Positions 45,166 through 54,021 of a stretch of DNA of 64,000 nt are shown piece by piece. Every line of letters starts with the position of its first letter. The stretch's first letter is position 1. The notes beneath the pieces were generated by a model that was given only the letters and a program-made list of their open reading frames with translations, did not search any database and was not told where the DNA came from. The position numbers and the translations under genes are program-made. The stretch covers positions 16,067 through 80,066 of the forward strand of contig NZ_JAKVBC010000026.1 of NCBI RefSeq assembly GCF_022447245.1, given 5' to 3'. Source of the stretch: Kordia sp. (GTDB lineage: Bacteria; Bacteroidota; Bacteroidia; Flavobacteriales; Flavobacteriaceae).

Positions 45166-47310
45166 TTATTTTTTAATCGTCAATTCTTTAATAATATTGT
45201 CAGCACCAGATAACTTATCAACCAACCAAAATACATATCTGATATCTACATTAATGGTACGTTGTAATTTATCGTCAAAAATAACATCACCAGCCATAGC
45301 TTCAATATTTCCATCAAACGCCAATCCAATTAATTCTCCTTTTCCATTTAATACAGGAGAACCTGAATTTCCACCAGTAATATCATTATTTGTCAAGAAA
45401 TTTACTGGCATGTATCCGTTTTTATCAGCATACTGTCCGTAATCTTTCTTTTTGTATAAATCCAATACATCAGCAGGAAGATCAAATTCTTGATCGTTTG
45501 GCTTGTATTTCGCAATCATACCTTTCATCGTAGTATAATTGTTAATTTTTGCATCATTACGAGTATCTTTTGGTAATGCAACTACCTTCCCATAGGATAA
45601 ACGTAAAGTTGAGTTTGCATCAGGATATTTTACCTTACTTAATTTTGATTCGCGCAATCCTTGAACAAACTTTCTATACGCTTTATCATAACTTTCTTTA
45701 GCAGCAGCAATGTTTTCAGGTTGACTTCTATATTGCGTCAATAAATCTTTTGATAATAAATATAAAGGATCATTTTCAAGCAACGCTTTATTTGGGAACA
45801 TTAAGAAAGCTTCCAAACGCTTTTTAGAAGTAAAAATACTTAGTTCAAATATAGCATCTACATAGCCTTTGAAGTCATTATTTATTTCAGCACTAATTTG
45901 TTTCACTAATGGCGGTAATTCGTACCCAGATTTTTCAACATACAATTTCAACTGTGCAGCCATAACATCCTTTTCTAAAGGCATGTATGCATTTTTAAAC
46001 ATATTATCAATAAGTCCTTGTAGTCGTGGACGTAATTCGTCACGTTTTGCTTTATTCTGATCTAAATAATATTCTAAATTTCTTCCCAATCTTGCTGGTG
46101 ATGCAGCGAAAGTGCTTCCACGTAATACACCAATTAAATAATTGTTATGACGTGCTTTGTCATTTGTTAAAGCATAATAGTTATTAATATCATTAACGAC
46201 ATTTCCATAGGTTGCTTTGTTACGTTTTTTATTTGCCCAACGATTAAATTTCTTTTCCAAGTCACGTTTTTTCTCAGCAGTTTTATGCTTGGTTAAGGCA
46301 TCAATCATTCCTTGTCTATTTTTCCAATAATTTGCAATTCCAGCATATTTAGAAGCATATTTTAAATTGATGTCTTCGCTTTTGTCCATGTGCTTTTTCA
46401 TAGCATCCATACTTGTTTTTGAAGCTTCTACCCAAGCAGGATACGCGTAGTTTACATTTTGAGCAATTCCTTCTGCTGGCATCCAACGGTTTGTACGTCC
46501 TGGATACCCTAAAATCATAGCAAAATCATCTTCTTTTACACCGCCTAAATTTACAGCTAAGTGTCTTTTAGGTTTCATAGGAATGTTATCTTCTGAATAT
46601 TTTGCAGCATTTCCGTCTTTGTCAGTATATACTCTAAATAATGAAAAATCTCCTGTATGACGTGGCCATTCCCAGTTATCAGTGTCTCCACCAAATTTCC
46701 CAATGCTTTCTGTTGGTGTTCCTACCAAACGAACATCATCATAATCTTCGTACACAAAATAATAGAATTCATTTCCTTGAAAAAAGGAACGTACAGAAAC
46801 AGTATACTTTCCACCTTCATTATTTTCTTGTTCAATAAGAGCAATTTCCTTGTTGATAGCAGCTTGTCTTTCCTTTTCTGTCATGCTATCATTCACTTTT
46901 GCTAAAATTCGTTTGCTTACATCATCCATTCGCACGAAAAAACGAACAGATAAACTCTGAGGCTTTAGTTCTTCATCAAGGCTTTTTGCCCAAAATCCAT
47001 TTTTTAAATGATTTTTTTCTTCTGTAGATAATTCAGCAATGGCGTCATATCCGCAATGGTGATTTGTTAATACCAAACCTTGGTCAGAAATTATACTTGC
47101 CGTACAACCACCATTAAATTGCACAATAGCGTCTTTTAAACTGTTGTTATTAATGCTGTAAATTTCTTCGGCGGTTAATTGTAACCCCATTTTTTGCATA
47201 TCTCTGTGATTTAAACGCTCTATATGCATTAAAAACCACATACCTTCATTGGCATTAGATGTAGGCATCATAAAAATGCATACAATCATAAATAGAAAAG
47301 CTTTCTTCAT
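45166..47310 (-). CDS. S46-family dipeptidyl-peptidase (DPP7/DPP11 type)
   Basis: 714-aa exported serine peptidase that releases dipeptides from polypeptide N-termini. After a signal peptide (KKAFLFMIVCIFMMPTSNA) the S46 sequence is continuous: the catalytic His H85 in LVLTNHHCGYDA, the acid region DNWEWPRHTGDFSLFRVY, and the catalytic Ser in DITGGNSGSPVLNGKGE. The specificity position reads FDGN, with Gly as in DPP7, rather than the Arg of DPP11, so hydrophobic P1 residues are favoured; this is an inference from one residue. Length matches the family (about 710-720). It acts in the periplasm in peptide feeding. Monocistronic. Confidence 0.93.
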   Translation of the reverse strand: MKKAFLFMIVCIFMMPTSNANEGMWFLMHIERLNHRDMQKMGLQLTAEEIYSINNNSLKDAIVQFNGGCTASIISDQGLVLTNHHCGYDAIAELSTEEKNHLKNGFWAKSLDEELKPQSLSVRFFVRMDDVSKRILAKVNDSMTEKERQAAINKEIALIEQENNEGGKYTVSVRSFFQGNEFYYFVYEDYDDVRLVGTPTESIGKFGGDTDNWEWPRHTGDFSLFRVYTDKDGNAAKYSEDNIPMKPKRHLAVNLGGVKEDDFAMILGYPGRTNRWMPAEGIAQNVNYAYPAWVEASKTSMDAMKKHMDKSEDINLKYASKYAGIANYWKNRQGMIDALTKHKTAEKKRDLEKKFNRWANKKRNKATYGNVVNDINNYYALTNDKARHNNYLIGVLRGSTFAASPARLGRNLEYYLDQNKAKRDELRPRLQGLIDNMFKNAYMPLEKDVMAAQLKLYVEKSGYELPPLVKQISAEINNDFKGYVDAIFELSIFTSKKRLEAFLMFPNKALLENDPLYLLSKDLLTQYRSQPENIAAAKESYDKAYRKFVQGLRESKLSKVKYPDANSTLRLSYGKVVALPKDTRNDAKINNYTTMKGMIAKYKPNDQEFDLPADVLDLYKKKDYGQYADKNGYMPVNFLTNNDITGGNSGSPVLNGKGELIGLAFDGNIEAMAGDVIFDDKLQRTINVDIRYVFWLVDKLSGADNIIKELTIKK

Positions 47311-47490
47311 GTTTTGATTTTTTTGAGGGCTAAAGATATTAAAATTGCAATAGAAAAATGTTAATGCAACTCAGTATCTTTTAGCTTTTTTGAAGATAGT
47401 AGCTAGTTCCATTATTAGTTTTTGATAATTAACTGTTTTACAGTGATTTTTGTTTGGGATTTGATAAAAATTTACAGCTATTTGGAAAGA

Positions 47491-47530
47491 GAAAGCTTTC
47501 TGAAAATTCAAACTTTCAGAAAGCTTTTTA
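47491..47530 (-). terminator. Terminator of the 47.5-kb leader-peptide gene
   Basis: Minus strand AAAGCTTTCTGAAA and TTTCAGAAAGCTTT are perfect 14-base arms with an 8-base loop, directly after the stop at 47533. Confidence 0.8.
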
Positions 47531-47532
47531 AA

Positions 47533-47706
47533 TTACATAATGTCACAATCGTCAACTAACATAGATGCAGGACAATTATTACCGTCGCCAGGAAAATGGT
47601 GTGTGTAAAAAATCCATCCTCCAACGATATTATTAATTTCCTGTGATTTAAAAGTTGAAATTCGCTGTTTGTTAATCTTTAATAATGTAAGGTTTCTTTT
47701 TTTCAT
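47533..47706 (-). CDS. GG-leader RiPP precursor candidate
   Basis: 57-residue peptide from ATG 47706; an upstream in-frame ATG at 47745 is less likely, as it precedes the leader motif by 13 residues. The leader KKRNLTLLKINKQRISTFKS ends in INNIVGG. The tail starts WIFYTHHFPGDGNN, with Cys at two sites (NCPASML, DDCDIM). It has the same size, Lys-rich leader and GG border as the others here, but a tail with His and aromatic residues. A perfect hairpin terminator follows. Next upstream gene in the same direction is a broken LytTR regulator. Confidence 0.65.
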   Translation of the reverse strand: MKKRNLTLLKINKQRISTFKSQEINNIVGGWIFYTHHFPGDGNNCPASMLVDDCDIM

Positions 47707-47793
47707 GATTAGAGTTTTTAAATTATCATAAGCTATAGTAATCATCTGATAATCAATTATGAAAAAATGAAAGAGAAAAGGGAATAAACGTTG

Positions 47794-48552
47794 TTATTTT
47801 TGGTGTAAGCGTACTATTTTTTGCATCTGTTTTAGAAAGTTTGCCTTTTGTCTATAAGACACCAAAAGCTTACTGTCATTTTTTAAGGTAGCAATATATG
47901 TTGAATCTTCTTCCCAACTTGCTATTTGTGCTAAGTTTACAATATAAGACCTGCGAATTTGAAAAAAGGTCTTAGATAAAAGTTCGGCATAATTAGACAA
48001 TGCGTTTCTTGTTACCACAATTCCTTGTTCAGTATACCATTTAGTGAATTTTCCATAGGCTTCTAAATAGAAAATAGTATGAAGATCCACTACTTTTCGT
48101 TGTTTTCCTTCTTTTAAAACAATGACATCTTTTTGTAAGAGTTCTATATCTTTAGTTTGATATACTTTGTAAAGAATATATTACTCTTTAATTTTATTTT
48201 TAGCCTTTTCAATAGCTTTCAGTAACTCTTTTAATGAAAGCGGTTTTAAAATATAATCCAAAGCTTCTCTTTTCATGGCTTCAATACCGTAATTGTCATA
48301 ACCTGTAATGAAAATGGTAATAAAATCTTTAGGTGAAAATTGATTTAAAACCTCAAATGCTTTTCCGTCAGTTAATTCAATATCTAAGAAAACTAATTGT
48401 GTTTTTTTTGTTTGTATTAGAAAAATAGCATCGTATACCTTTTCTGCAGAACCCAACATACGAATGCCTTCGCTATAATTAGAAATTAGATGCTGAAGTA
48501 AGTTTTTACTTCTAGGTTCATCTTCTATAATAACAGCCTCTATCATAAGCAT
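47794..48552 (-). pseudogene. LytTR response regulator, one nonsense codon
   Basis: Receiver domain from ATG 48552 (residues 1-123): acidic pocket VIIEDEPRSKN, phospho-acceptor Asp in LVFLDIELTDGKAF, and the switch Lys in DYILKPLSLKELL. TAA at 48181-48183 then cuts the frame (KNKIKE, stop, YILYKVYQTKDIE). The same frame continues without another stop into a LytTR DNA-binding domain (DVIVLKEGKQRKVVDLHTIF, IRRSYIVNLAQI) that ends at 47794. The joined length is about 252 residues, normal. A GTG at 48090 could restart only the DNA-binding part. The partner kinase is not in the window. It sits 87 bases upstream of a GG-leader peptide gene, which it may once have controlled. Confidence 0.85.
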
Positions 48553-48757
48553 TCATATTTTGATGTTTTGAATTACTTTTTGCGTTTAAGAAGCTTTAAG
48601 GGAATCGAATCTATACTTAAAAAAACTAAATTTTTAGCTGATGTAAAGAAAGTAATATGCTAGACAAAATTTGATTTCTGTAGTTGCACTAAAAACAAAA
48701 AGCAATCTAAATGATTATTTACAATAGAACGTATTTTTGAAAAAGGAAAGACAGGTT

Positions 48758-49831
48758 ATGGAAAATTCAACAAAAATAAAGGGTAGAGGTGCACAAAAAA
48801 ATGTACACAATCGTTTTTTACAAGACGCGCATGAAGTACGTTCAGACTTTTTAGAATATTGCAGAAAAGAAGGAGAAGTTGCCGATAAGAACAAAACAAC
48901 TTACATTAATGTATTCCCTAAAACGATTGTTAATAAAGTAACAAGTCCTGATGTTGGGATGGAATATTCGCTCAATCCATACCAAGGCTGTGAACACGGT
49001 TGTATTTATTGCTACGCTAGAAGCAGTCATGAATTTTGGGGATTTAGTGCAGGCTTAGATTTTGAACGAAAAATATTAGTCAAACGAAATGCCGCGGAAC
49101 TATTGGAAGCAAAAATTAAAAAGAAAAGCTGGAAAGCACATCCAATAGTACTTTCAGGAAATACGGATTGTTATCAACCAGCGGAAAAAGAATTGAAAAT
49201 CACGAGAAGTTTATTGAAAGTGTGCCTACAATATAAACATCCTGTAGCTATTATTACTAAAAATTCACTCATATTACGTGATTTAGACTTATTGAAAGCA
49301 TTGGCAGAAGACAATCTCATAGGTGTGAATATTTCTATTACTTCTTTGTCCGAAGAAACACGTCGCGTATTAGAGCCACGTACAGCAAGTATCAAAAAGC
49401 GATTGGAAACAGTGAAAGTTTTAGCAGAAAGTGGAATTCCTGTAAATGTGATGCTGGCGCCAATCATTCCATCAATCAACAGTCATGAAATTCTTCCTTT
49501 GGCAAAAAAAGTATCTGAATTAGGAGCTAGCTCCATTGCGTTTACAATTGTGCGACTCAATGGTGCAATTGGGGAAATTTTTACCGATTGGATTCGCAAA
49601 ACAATGCCTGACAAAGCAGATAAAGTATTGCATCAAATAGAAAGCTGTCATGGCGGCACTTTAAACGATAGCCGTTATGGACATCGAATGCGAGGTGAAG
49701 GAAAAATTGCAAAACAAATTCGAAATTTAATTCAACTTGCCAGATTGAAATATTTCAAAAACAAAAAAATGCCCAGACTCAATACGGATTTGCATGAGCA
49801 ATACAAATATGGGCAATATTCACTATTTTAA
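48758..49831 (+). CDS. PA0069-type radical SAM protein
   Basis: 357-aa protein of the SPL-like PA0069 radical SAM group. The iron-sulfur motif is CEHGCIYCYARS (CxxxCxxC) in the context NPYQGCEHGCIYCYA near residue 83. The SAM-binding barrel has HPIVLSGNTDCYQPAEKELK and VAIITKNSLILRDLDLL. The end (RLNTDLHEQYKYGQYSLF) is family-typical. An upstream TTG (48737) would add seven residues, but it overlaps a TATTTTTG -7-like box, so ATG 48758 is chosen. Substrate is unknown; relation to spore photoproduct lyase hints at nucleic-acid repair. Confidence 0.9.
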   Translation: MENSTKIKGRGAQKNVHNRFLQDAHEVRSDFLEYCRKEGEVADKNKTTYINVFPKTIVNKVTSPDVGMEYSLNPYQGCEHGCIYCYARSSHEFWGFSAGLDFERKILVKRNAAELLEAKIKKKSWKAHPIVLSGNTDCYQPAEKELKITRSLLKVCLQYKHPVAIITKNSLILRDLDLLKALAEDNLIGVNISITSLSEETRRVLEPRTASIKKRLETVKVLAESGIPVNVMLAPIIPSINSHEILPLAKKVSELGASSIAFTIVRLNGAIGEIFTDWIRKTMPDKADKVLHQIESCHGGTLNDSRYGHRMRGEGKIAKQIRNLIQLARLKYFKNKKMPRLNTDLHEQYKYGQYSLF

Positions 49832-49956
49832 CTACGCTTACAAAAAAAATACGACGCTTATAAATTAATTTGAGTGTTGTGTTAAAGATTACTTTATATT
49901 TAAAAATATTCCCACTTTTCAACGTGCATAAAATGTATAACTAACAAATAAGCACA

Positions 49957-50391
49957 ATGAAAAAAGTACTATTATGCATTATGGCATTTGCCATTTTGTC
50001 TTGTTCATCAGATGATGAAAACACTTCAGTGATTGAAGAACATGGAATTCGTTTTAATTTGAATGGAACGGATTATTTTTTAACGGACTATTCCGCAGAA
50101 ATTGATCCAACAAATAGTCTGTATAGAAGAGTAGAAGCATCTTTTGACAACGATACCAAAAAGATTGTATTTTTTGTAGAAGTTGAAGAAACCAATCAAA
50201 TAGGACAGTTTCTTTTTCAAGTAGATGACGTTAATTGGCTATCCGATGGAGTACTTGGCGGTCCTAGAGAGACTTCTATTACTATGCATACAGATACTAA
50301 AATGGAAGGAACGTTTAAAATTACATTAGTAGACACTTGGTATGTTCCAGTACATAGTTTTGTAAACGGAGTAATCAATATTCAGTATTAA
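49957..50391 (+). CDS. Lipoprotein of unknown function
   Basis: 144-aa lipoprotein: signal KKVLLCIMAFAIL and lipobox LSCSSDDEN, so the lipid-bearing Cys is about residue 16. A beta-rich domain follows (IRFNLNGTDYFLTDYSAEID, KKIVFFVEVEETNQIGQF, TFKITLVDTWYVPVHSFVNG) of the small Bacteroidota lipoprotein kind. No catalytic site was seen. It would sit on the outer or inner membrane facing the periplasm. Confidence 0.7.
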   Translation: MKKVLLCIMAFAILSCSSDDENTSVIEEHGIRFNLNGTDYFLTDYSAEIDPTNSLYRRVEASFDNDTKKIVFFVEVEETNQIGQFLFQVDDVNWLSDGVLGGPRETSITMHTDTKMEGTFKITLVDTWYVPVHSFVNGVINIQY

Positions 50392-50400
50392 ACTGTTATT

Positions 50401-50439
50401 AAAATTACTCACAATCTAAAGTATGATGTGAGTAATTTT
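50401..50439. terminator. Hairpin between lipoprotein and leader-peptide genes
   Basis: AAAATTACTCACA and TGTGAGTAATTTT are perfect 13-base arms with a 13-base loop, between two convergent genes (stops at 50391 and 50466). The T-runs are short, so termination strength is moderate. Confidence 0.65.
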
Positions 50440-50465
50440 CCTGTGCTAAAAAAGTAATTTTAGAA

Positions 50466-50651
50466 TTAGCCGTTTCCGCAACCTTTTGTTTTGCATCCAT
50501 TACTATAACCACAATTTAAACTTGGTCCAGATGTACTAGGAGAACCCTTTATAGGTTGTTGATTATTATTTGCTAAACCGCCATTAATTGAAGACAAGTT
50601 AGAAATAGATATTCTGTTTAATCGTAATGAGTGAAATGCTTTAGTTTTCAT
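50466..50651 (-). CDS. GG-leader RiPP precursor candidate, tandem copy 1
   Basis: 61-residue peptide from ATG 50651. The leader KTKAFHSLRLNRISISNLSS ends in INGG, followed by LANNNQQPIKGSPSTSGPSL. The tail contains three Cys, one in NCGYSNG and two in CKTKGCGNG, rich in Gly, Ser and Asn. The leader core SISNLSSINGGLA is nearly the same as SISNLSAIVGGLA in the gene at 50811, so they are tandem paralogues. No modification enzyme is in reach. Confidence 0.65.
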   Translation of the reverse strand: MKTKAFHSLRLNRISISNLSSINGGLANNNQQPIKGSPSTSGPSLNCGYSNGCKTKGCGNG

Positions 50652-50810
50652 AATGTTACTAGTTAAGATTAATAATTCAAGTTTTCATTTTCTATAGACT
50701 AGGGTTGATTATGAATTTTCATTACCCATCTTTATGAAGAAATATGATTAAGGTTAATATAAAAGCCATCAAAAAGACTTTTTTGTACTATAAGATTGAT
50801 TTTTATGTAA

Positions 50811-50972
50811 TTAGCGTGTGCACACTTTTTTACTATCACAATTCCAGCTTGATCCTGCAGTACTTGGTGCAGCATTCCAATCTTCTCCAGCAGGAGGTGT
50901 TCCATCTGCAAGTCCACCAACAATTGCAGATAAATTAGAAATTGATTTTTTAGTAAGTTTTAAGGTTTTCAT
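50811..50972 (-). CDS. GG-leader RiPP precursor candidate, tandem copy 2
   Basis: 53-residue peptide from ATG 50972. Leader KTLKLTKKSISNLSAIVGG, tail LADGTPPAGEDWNAAPSTAG then SSWNCDSKKVCTR. Two Cys, six residues apart, and two Trp. The leader is the closest paralogue of the gene at 50466; the tails have diverged while both keep GPS/APSTxG-like stretches before the Cys. Lies 159 bases upstream of its paralogue, in the same direction. Confidence 0.65.
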   Translation of the reverse strand: MKTLKLTKKSISNLSAIVGGLADGTPPAGEDWNAAPSTAGSSWNCDSKKVCTR

Positions 50973-51134
50973 TCCGTTATTTTCATAATAGTTTGATTTG
51001 TAAATTAATAACGAATCGAAAGTAGCCTTTCAAAGAAGTAATTAGAAAGAATGCTGTAGATGGTTTACCAAAACGCGATGATTTGAAACTCCAAATAGCT
51101 AAAAAAGCTACGTTTGTCTAAAAGTCTAAAAAGT

Positions 51135-51794
51135 CTATACCTGTCCATTCCACTCAGCATAAAATTGTGCTAAAAACTGTTCCATAAAAATGTGACGTTG
51201 TTCGGCAATTTTCTTTCCTGTTTCAGTATTCATTTTGTCTTTTAGCAATAACAACTTTTCGTAAAAATGATTAATTGTTGGTGTTGTAGACTTTTTGTAT
51301 TCTGCTTTGGTCATGTTAAGGTTTGGCTTAATGGCAGGATCATATATCTTACGATTTTTAAAGCCTCCATAATTAAAACAACGTGCTACACCAATAGCGC
51401 CAATGGCATCCAAACGATCAGCATCTTGAATTACATCTAACTCTGGAGAACGAAACTGCTGATTAAAATTTCCTCCTTTAAACGAAATATTAGAAATAAT
51501 TTGTTCTACATGTACAATATCTGTTTCAGCAACAGCAATACTTTCTAAAAAAGCACGTGCTACTTTCGGTCCAACGGTTTCATCACCGTTATGAAATTTT
51601 GCATCGGCAATATCATGTAGTAATGCACCTAAGCTTACAATAAACTCGTCAACGGTTTCTTCTTTGGCAATCAAGAGCGCATTTTTATACACACGTTCAA
51701 TATGAAACCAATCGTGTCCACCTTCGGCATTTGCCAATGTTTTTTGAACAAAATTAATGGTTTTATGTATAACTTCTTTTTTAGATAAATGCAT
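51135..51794 (-). CDS. HD-domain phosphohydrolase
   Basis: 219 aa from ATG 51794. A longer frame from 51824 begins with ten residues (LINLTYQYY) that overlap the upstream acyltransferase gene and are not part of the family, so the shorter start is chosen. Metal ligands are visible: the first His in EGGHDWFHIERV, the HD pair in GALLHDIADAKFH, and the final Asp in DVIQDADRLDAIGA. Members of this YedJ-like group hydrolyse phosphate esters of nucleotides. The substrate cannot be assigned. It follows the acyltransferase by 19 bases. Confidence 0.88.
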   Translation of the reverse strand: MHLSKKEVIHKTINFVQKTLANAEGGHDWFHIERVYKNALLIAKEETVDEFIVSLGALLHDIADAKFHNGDETVGPKVARAFLESIAVAETDIVHVEQIISNISFKGGNFNQQFRSPELDVIQDADRLDAIGAIGVARCFNYGGFKNRKIYDPAIKPNLNMTKAEYKKSTTPTINHFYEKLLLLKDKMNTETGKKIAEQRHIFMEQFLAQFYAEWNGQV

Positions 51795-51813
51795 GTAGTA
51801 TTGATATGTAAGA

Positions 51814-52557
51814 TTAATTAACAATAATATTTGATGTCACAATTTTTTCCAAATGAGCAATCAATTCATCATACTTAGCTTTAGGATATTCACTCAATAA
51901 AATGGGCTGATGTGTATCTATGGTAATTTCTGCTCCCAAACCACAAGGAAATTTTCCGTATTTGGTGGTTTTCCAAGAATTATTAATAGTTACAGGAACA
52001 ATTTGTGCATTTGGTATATACTTAAATAATACTTCCAATCCTTTTGTTTTAAAAGCTCTGGGAATGCCAGTTTTGCTTCTTGTTCCTTCTGGAAAAATAA
52101 CGGCAGCATAATTGTTTTTATGAATTGATTTTGCAAATCGTATAATTTCAGCGATCGCTTGCTTTTGATTCTTTCTATCAATCAAAGCGGCGCCACCATT
52201 GCGTAAATTAAAAGAAATACTTGGAATACCTTTTCCTAGTTCTTTTTTACTGATAAACTTTGGAGAATGCTTTCGAAACAACCAAATCAACGGAGGAATA
52301 TCGTTCATGCTTTGATGATTAGAAACAATAATCAACGGTTTATCTAAATCCAATTTATGATCATTACGAAGTTTATAACGAATCCCTAAAATATGATGGC
52401 AAGACATAAGACTATATTGCAAGGCATTTACACTTAGGTTATGTCCTTTGTTTCCGCCTATTTTTAAGAAAATCCATTGTATAGGATGAAAAATAACCAA
52501 TAATAATCCAAAAATTGGCATGTAAATACTAGAAAGTATGTAAGATAAAAACTTCAC
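51814..52557 (-). CDS. Lysophospholipid acyltransferase (PlsC-like)
   Basis: 247-aa membrane-bound acyltransferase that would acylate a glycerol-phosphate or lysophospholipid. An N-terminal hydrophobic segment (YMPIFGLLLVIFHPIQWIFL) precedes the catalytic motif NHQSMNDIPP (HxxxxD) near residue 81 and the second motif FPEGTRSKTG near 155. VPVTINNSW and the GLGAEITIDTHQPI end match 1-acylglycerol-3-phosphate acyltransferases. Likely supplies membrane phospholipid; head of a two-gene unit with the HD hydrolase. Confidence 0.9.
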   Translation of the reverse strand: MKFLSYILSSIYMPIFGLLLVIFHPIQWIFLKIGGNKGHNLSVNALQYSLMSCHHILGIRYKLRNDHKLDLDKPLIIVSNHQSMNDIPPLIWLFRKHSPKFISKKELGKGIPSISFNLRNGGAALIDRKNQKQAIAEIIRFAKSIHKNNYAAVIFPEGTRSKTGIPRAFKTKGLEVLFKYIPNAQIVPVTINNSWKTTKYGKFPCGLGAEITIDTHQPILLSEYPKAKYDELIAHLEKIVTSNIIVN

Positions 52558-52580
52558 AATATTTATTTAAAATAAAAAAT

Positions 52581-52605
52581 AAAACCACGCCCAAGGCGTG
52601 GTTTC
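52581..52605 (-). terminator. Terminator of the bacilliredoxin gene
   Basis: AAACCACGCC and GGCGTGGTTT form a perfect 10-base-pair stem with a three-base loop, followed on the minus strand by TTTTATTTTTTATTTT. Confidence 0.85.
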
Positions 52606-52627
52606 TATAACTTGTATGGTAAAATGC

Positions 52628-53038
52628 TTAACAATTTTCGTTGTATGCATCTCTAAGATTTTCAGCAATCATTTCAGCTGGTCTTCCTTCAATATGGTGA
52701 CGCTCTAGCATATGAACTAATTGTCCATCTTTAAACAAAGCCATGCTTGGAGAAGATGGAGGAAAAGGAATCATATAGCTTCTTGCCTTATCTGTAGCTT
52801 CTCTATCAACTCCTGCAAAAACAGTCACTAAATTATCAGGTTTCTTATCGTTATCTAAAGACATTGCTGCGCCAGGTCTCGCATTGCGGGCAGCACAACC
52901 ACACACAGAATTTACAACTACTAAAGTTGTTCCTTCTTTTGCTAGTGCAGTATCAACAGCTTCTACCGTATGTAATTCTTCAAAACCAACTGCAGTCAAA
53001 TCTTCACGCATTGGTTTTACCAATTCTGGTGGATACAT
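52628..53038 (-). CDS. BrxA/BrxB-family bacilliredoxin
   Basis: 136-aa thioredoxin-fold protein of the YphP/YqiW (bacilliredoxin) family. The active site is VNSVCGCAARNARPG, a CGC motif. The typical end segment YMIPFPPSSPSMALFKDG is present. Family members remove bacillithiol from proteins or act as disulfide isomerases; no bacillithiol biosynthesis gene is in the window, so the thiol partner is open. A TATCTTTG -7-like box lies 33 bases upstream. Confidence 0.92.
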   Translation of the reverse strand: MYPPELVKPMREDLTAVGFEELHTVEAVDTALAKEGTTLVVVNSVCGCAARNARPGAAMSLDNDKKPDNLVTVFAGVDREATDKARSYMIPFPPSSPSMALFKDGQLVHMLERHHIEGRPAEMIAENLRDAYNENC

Positions 53039-53070
53039 AATCTTTTAAATTAAATTCATTAATAATGTAG

Positions 53071-53078
53071 CAAAGATA
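53071..53078 (-). promoter_or_regulatory. Candidate -7 box for the bacilliredoxin gene
   Basis: TATCTTTG on the minus strand fits TAnnTTTG, 33-40 bases before the start codon. The nearest TTG upstream is 25 bases away, slightly too far for the consensus. Confidence 0.4.
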
Positions 53079-53169
53079 CGGATTAAATTTTGTTGAAACT
53101 GACCAAATATTCACAGTTTTTATTGATAGAATGATTTATATAATTGATAGACGAAGATATTTTGTAAAA

Positions 53170-53508
53170 TTAGTTCTTAGAAAAAAAATCAAAAACACCT
53201 TTTAAGAAAATTAAAAGCAAGCCAATAATTCCTCCGAACAAAAAAATTTTTGTAAAAATACCTAGATTGCTGCGACTAAAATTTGTGGAAAAACAAAAAT
53301 CACTACAAAGAATAAAATCTACAATTGAAACATCGACGACAATCATAAAAATTAAATCGATGAGAAAAAGCGTCGCAAAAAACGTTATAAACATCGACTC
53401 TTTTCCAACTATCCTTCGTTGCTTTTCTTCGTATTTATTTGTAATATTATTCTGTTCATAATTATTTTCTTTTTCTTTCGAGATCGCACTTTGATCCTTA
53501 TCCCTCAT
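53170..53508 (-). CDS. Small two-span membrane protein of unknown function
   Basis: 112-aa protein. The first 36 residues are charged and polar (KDQSAISKEKENNYEQNN), followed by two hydrophobic segments (about 39-65 and 87-105) and a short FFSKN end. No family recognised. Divergent from an XRE regulator with two palindromes between them, so it is a likely target of that regulator. Confidence 0.55.
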   Translation of the reverse strand: MRDKDQSAISKEKENNYEQNNITNKYEEKQRRIVGKESMFITFFATLFLIDLIFMIVVDVSIVDFILCSDFCFSTNFSRSNLGIFTKIFLFGGIIGLLLIFLKGVFDFFSKN

Positions 53509-53546
53509 ATTTTTTAAGCTTAATAAGACATGGTAGGTAAAAATTT

Positions 53547-53602
53547 ACGTCATACATGACTTAAAAATAGAAAATATATATCAAAAACGTCATATATGAC
53601 GT
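53547..53602. promoter_or_regulatory. Paired palindromic operators between membrane protein and XRE gene
   Basis: GTCATACATGAC (53549-53560) and GTCATATATGAC (53589-53600) are near-identical 12-base palindromes with centres 40 bases apart, close to four helical turns. The second extends to the perfect 16-base palindrome ACGTCATATATGACGT (53587-53602). They lie in the divergent intergenic region, the right position for autoregulation by the XRE protein. Confidence 0.75.
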
Positions 53603-53638
53603 AAATTATTGCGCCTTGAATAGAGAATTTTAACGTCT

Positions 53639-53869
53639 ATGGACGCACTAGAGAAAGATGAGATGCTGAAAAAAATTGGTATGCGTGTTAAAGAATTGAG
53701 GGTAAAAGCTGGTTATAATAGTCATGAACAATTTGCATTTGATAATAATATTCAACCAAAACAAATGTGGCGATGGGAATCGGGTTATGATTTTAAAGTG
53801 TCAAGTTTGATCAGAATTGCCAATATTCACAAAATTACCTTAGAAGAGTTTTTAAAAGATATAAAATAA
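53639..53869 (+). CDS. XRE-family transcriptional regulator
   Basis: 76-aa protein consisting of one Cro/C1-type helix-turn-helix domain (KIGMRVKELRVKAGYNSHEQ, then IQPKQMWRWESGYDFKVSSL) and a final helix (ITLEEFLKDIK). There is no effector domain. Divergent from the small membrane protein, with paired GTCATAYATGAC palindromes in between, which suggests it controls both genes. Similar single-domain XRE proteins occur as solitary regulators or as part of small two-gene modules. Confidence 0.85.
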   Translation: MDALEKDEMLKKIGMRVKELRVKAGYNSHEQFAFDNNIQPKQMWRWESGYDFKVSSLIRIANIHKITLEEFLKDIK

Positions 53870-54021
53870 AACTCGCTAGCATCTTAAAAATATTGTCGTT
53901 GATTTTTCATTGATACTACTATCAATATGTACAATTATACCGCAGATTTGATTGCAAACTACATATCAACATTGTGGTCGTACTGTTCGTATCTTATAAA
54001 CTTGCCAGAATTACACTTTGA

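Noticed and set aside
48737..48757. TTG start for the radical SAM protein
   Set aside because: It overlaps a TATTTTTG -7-like box; ATG 48758 gives a better start.
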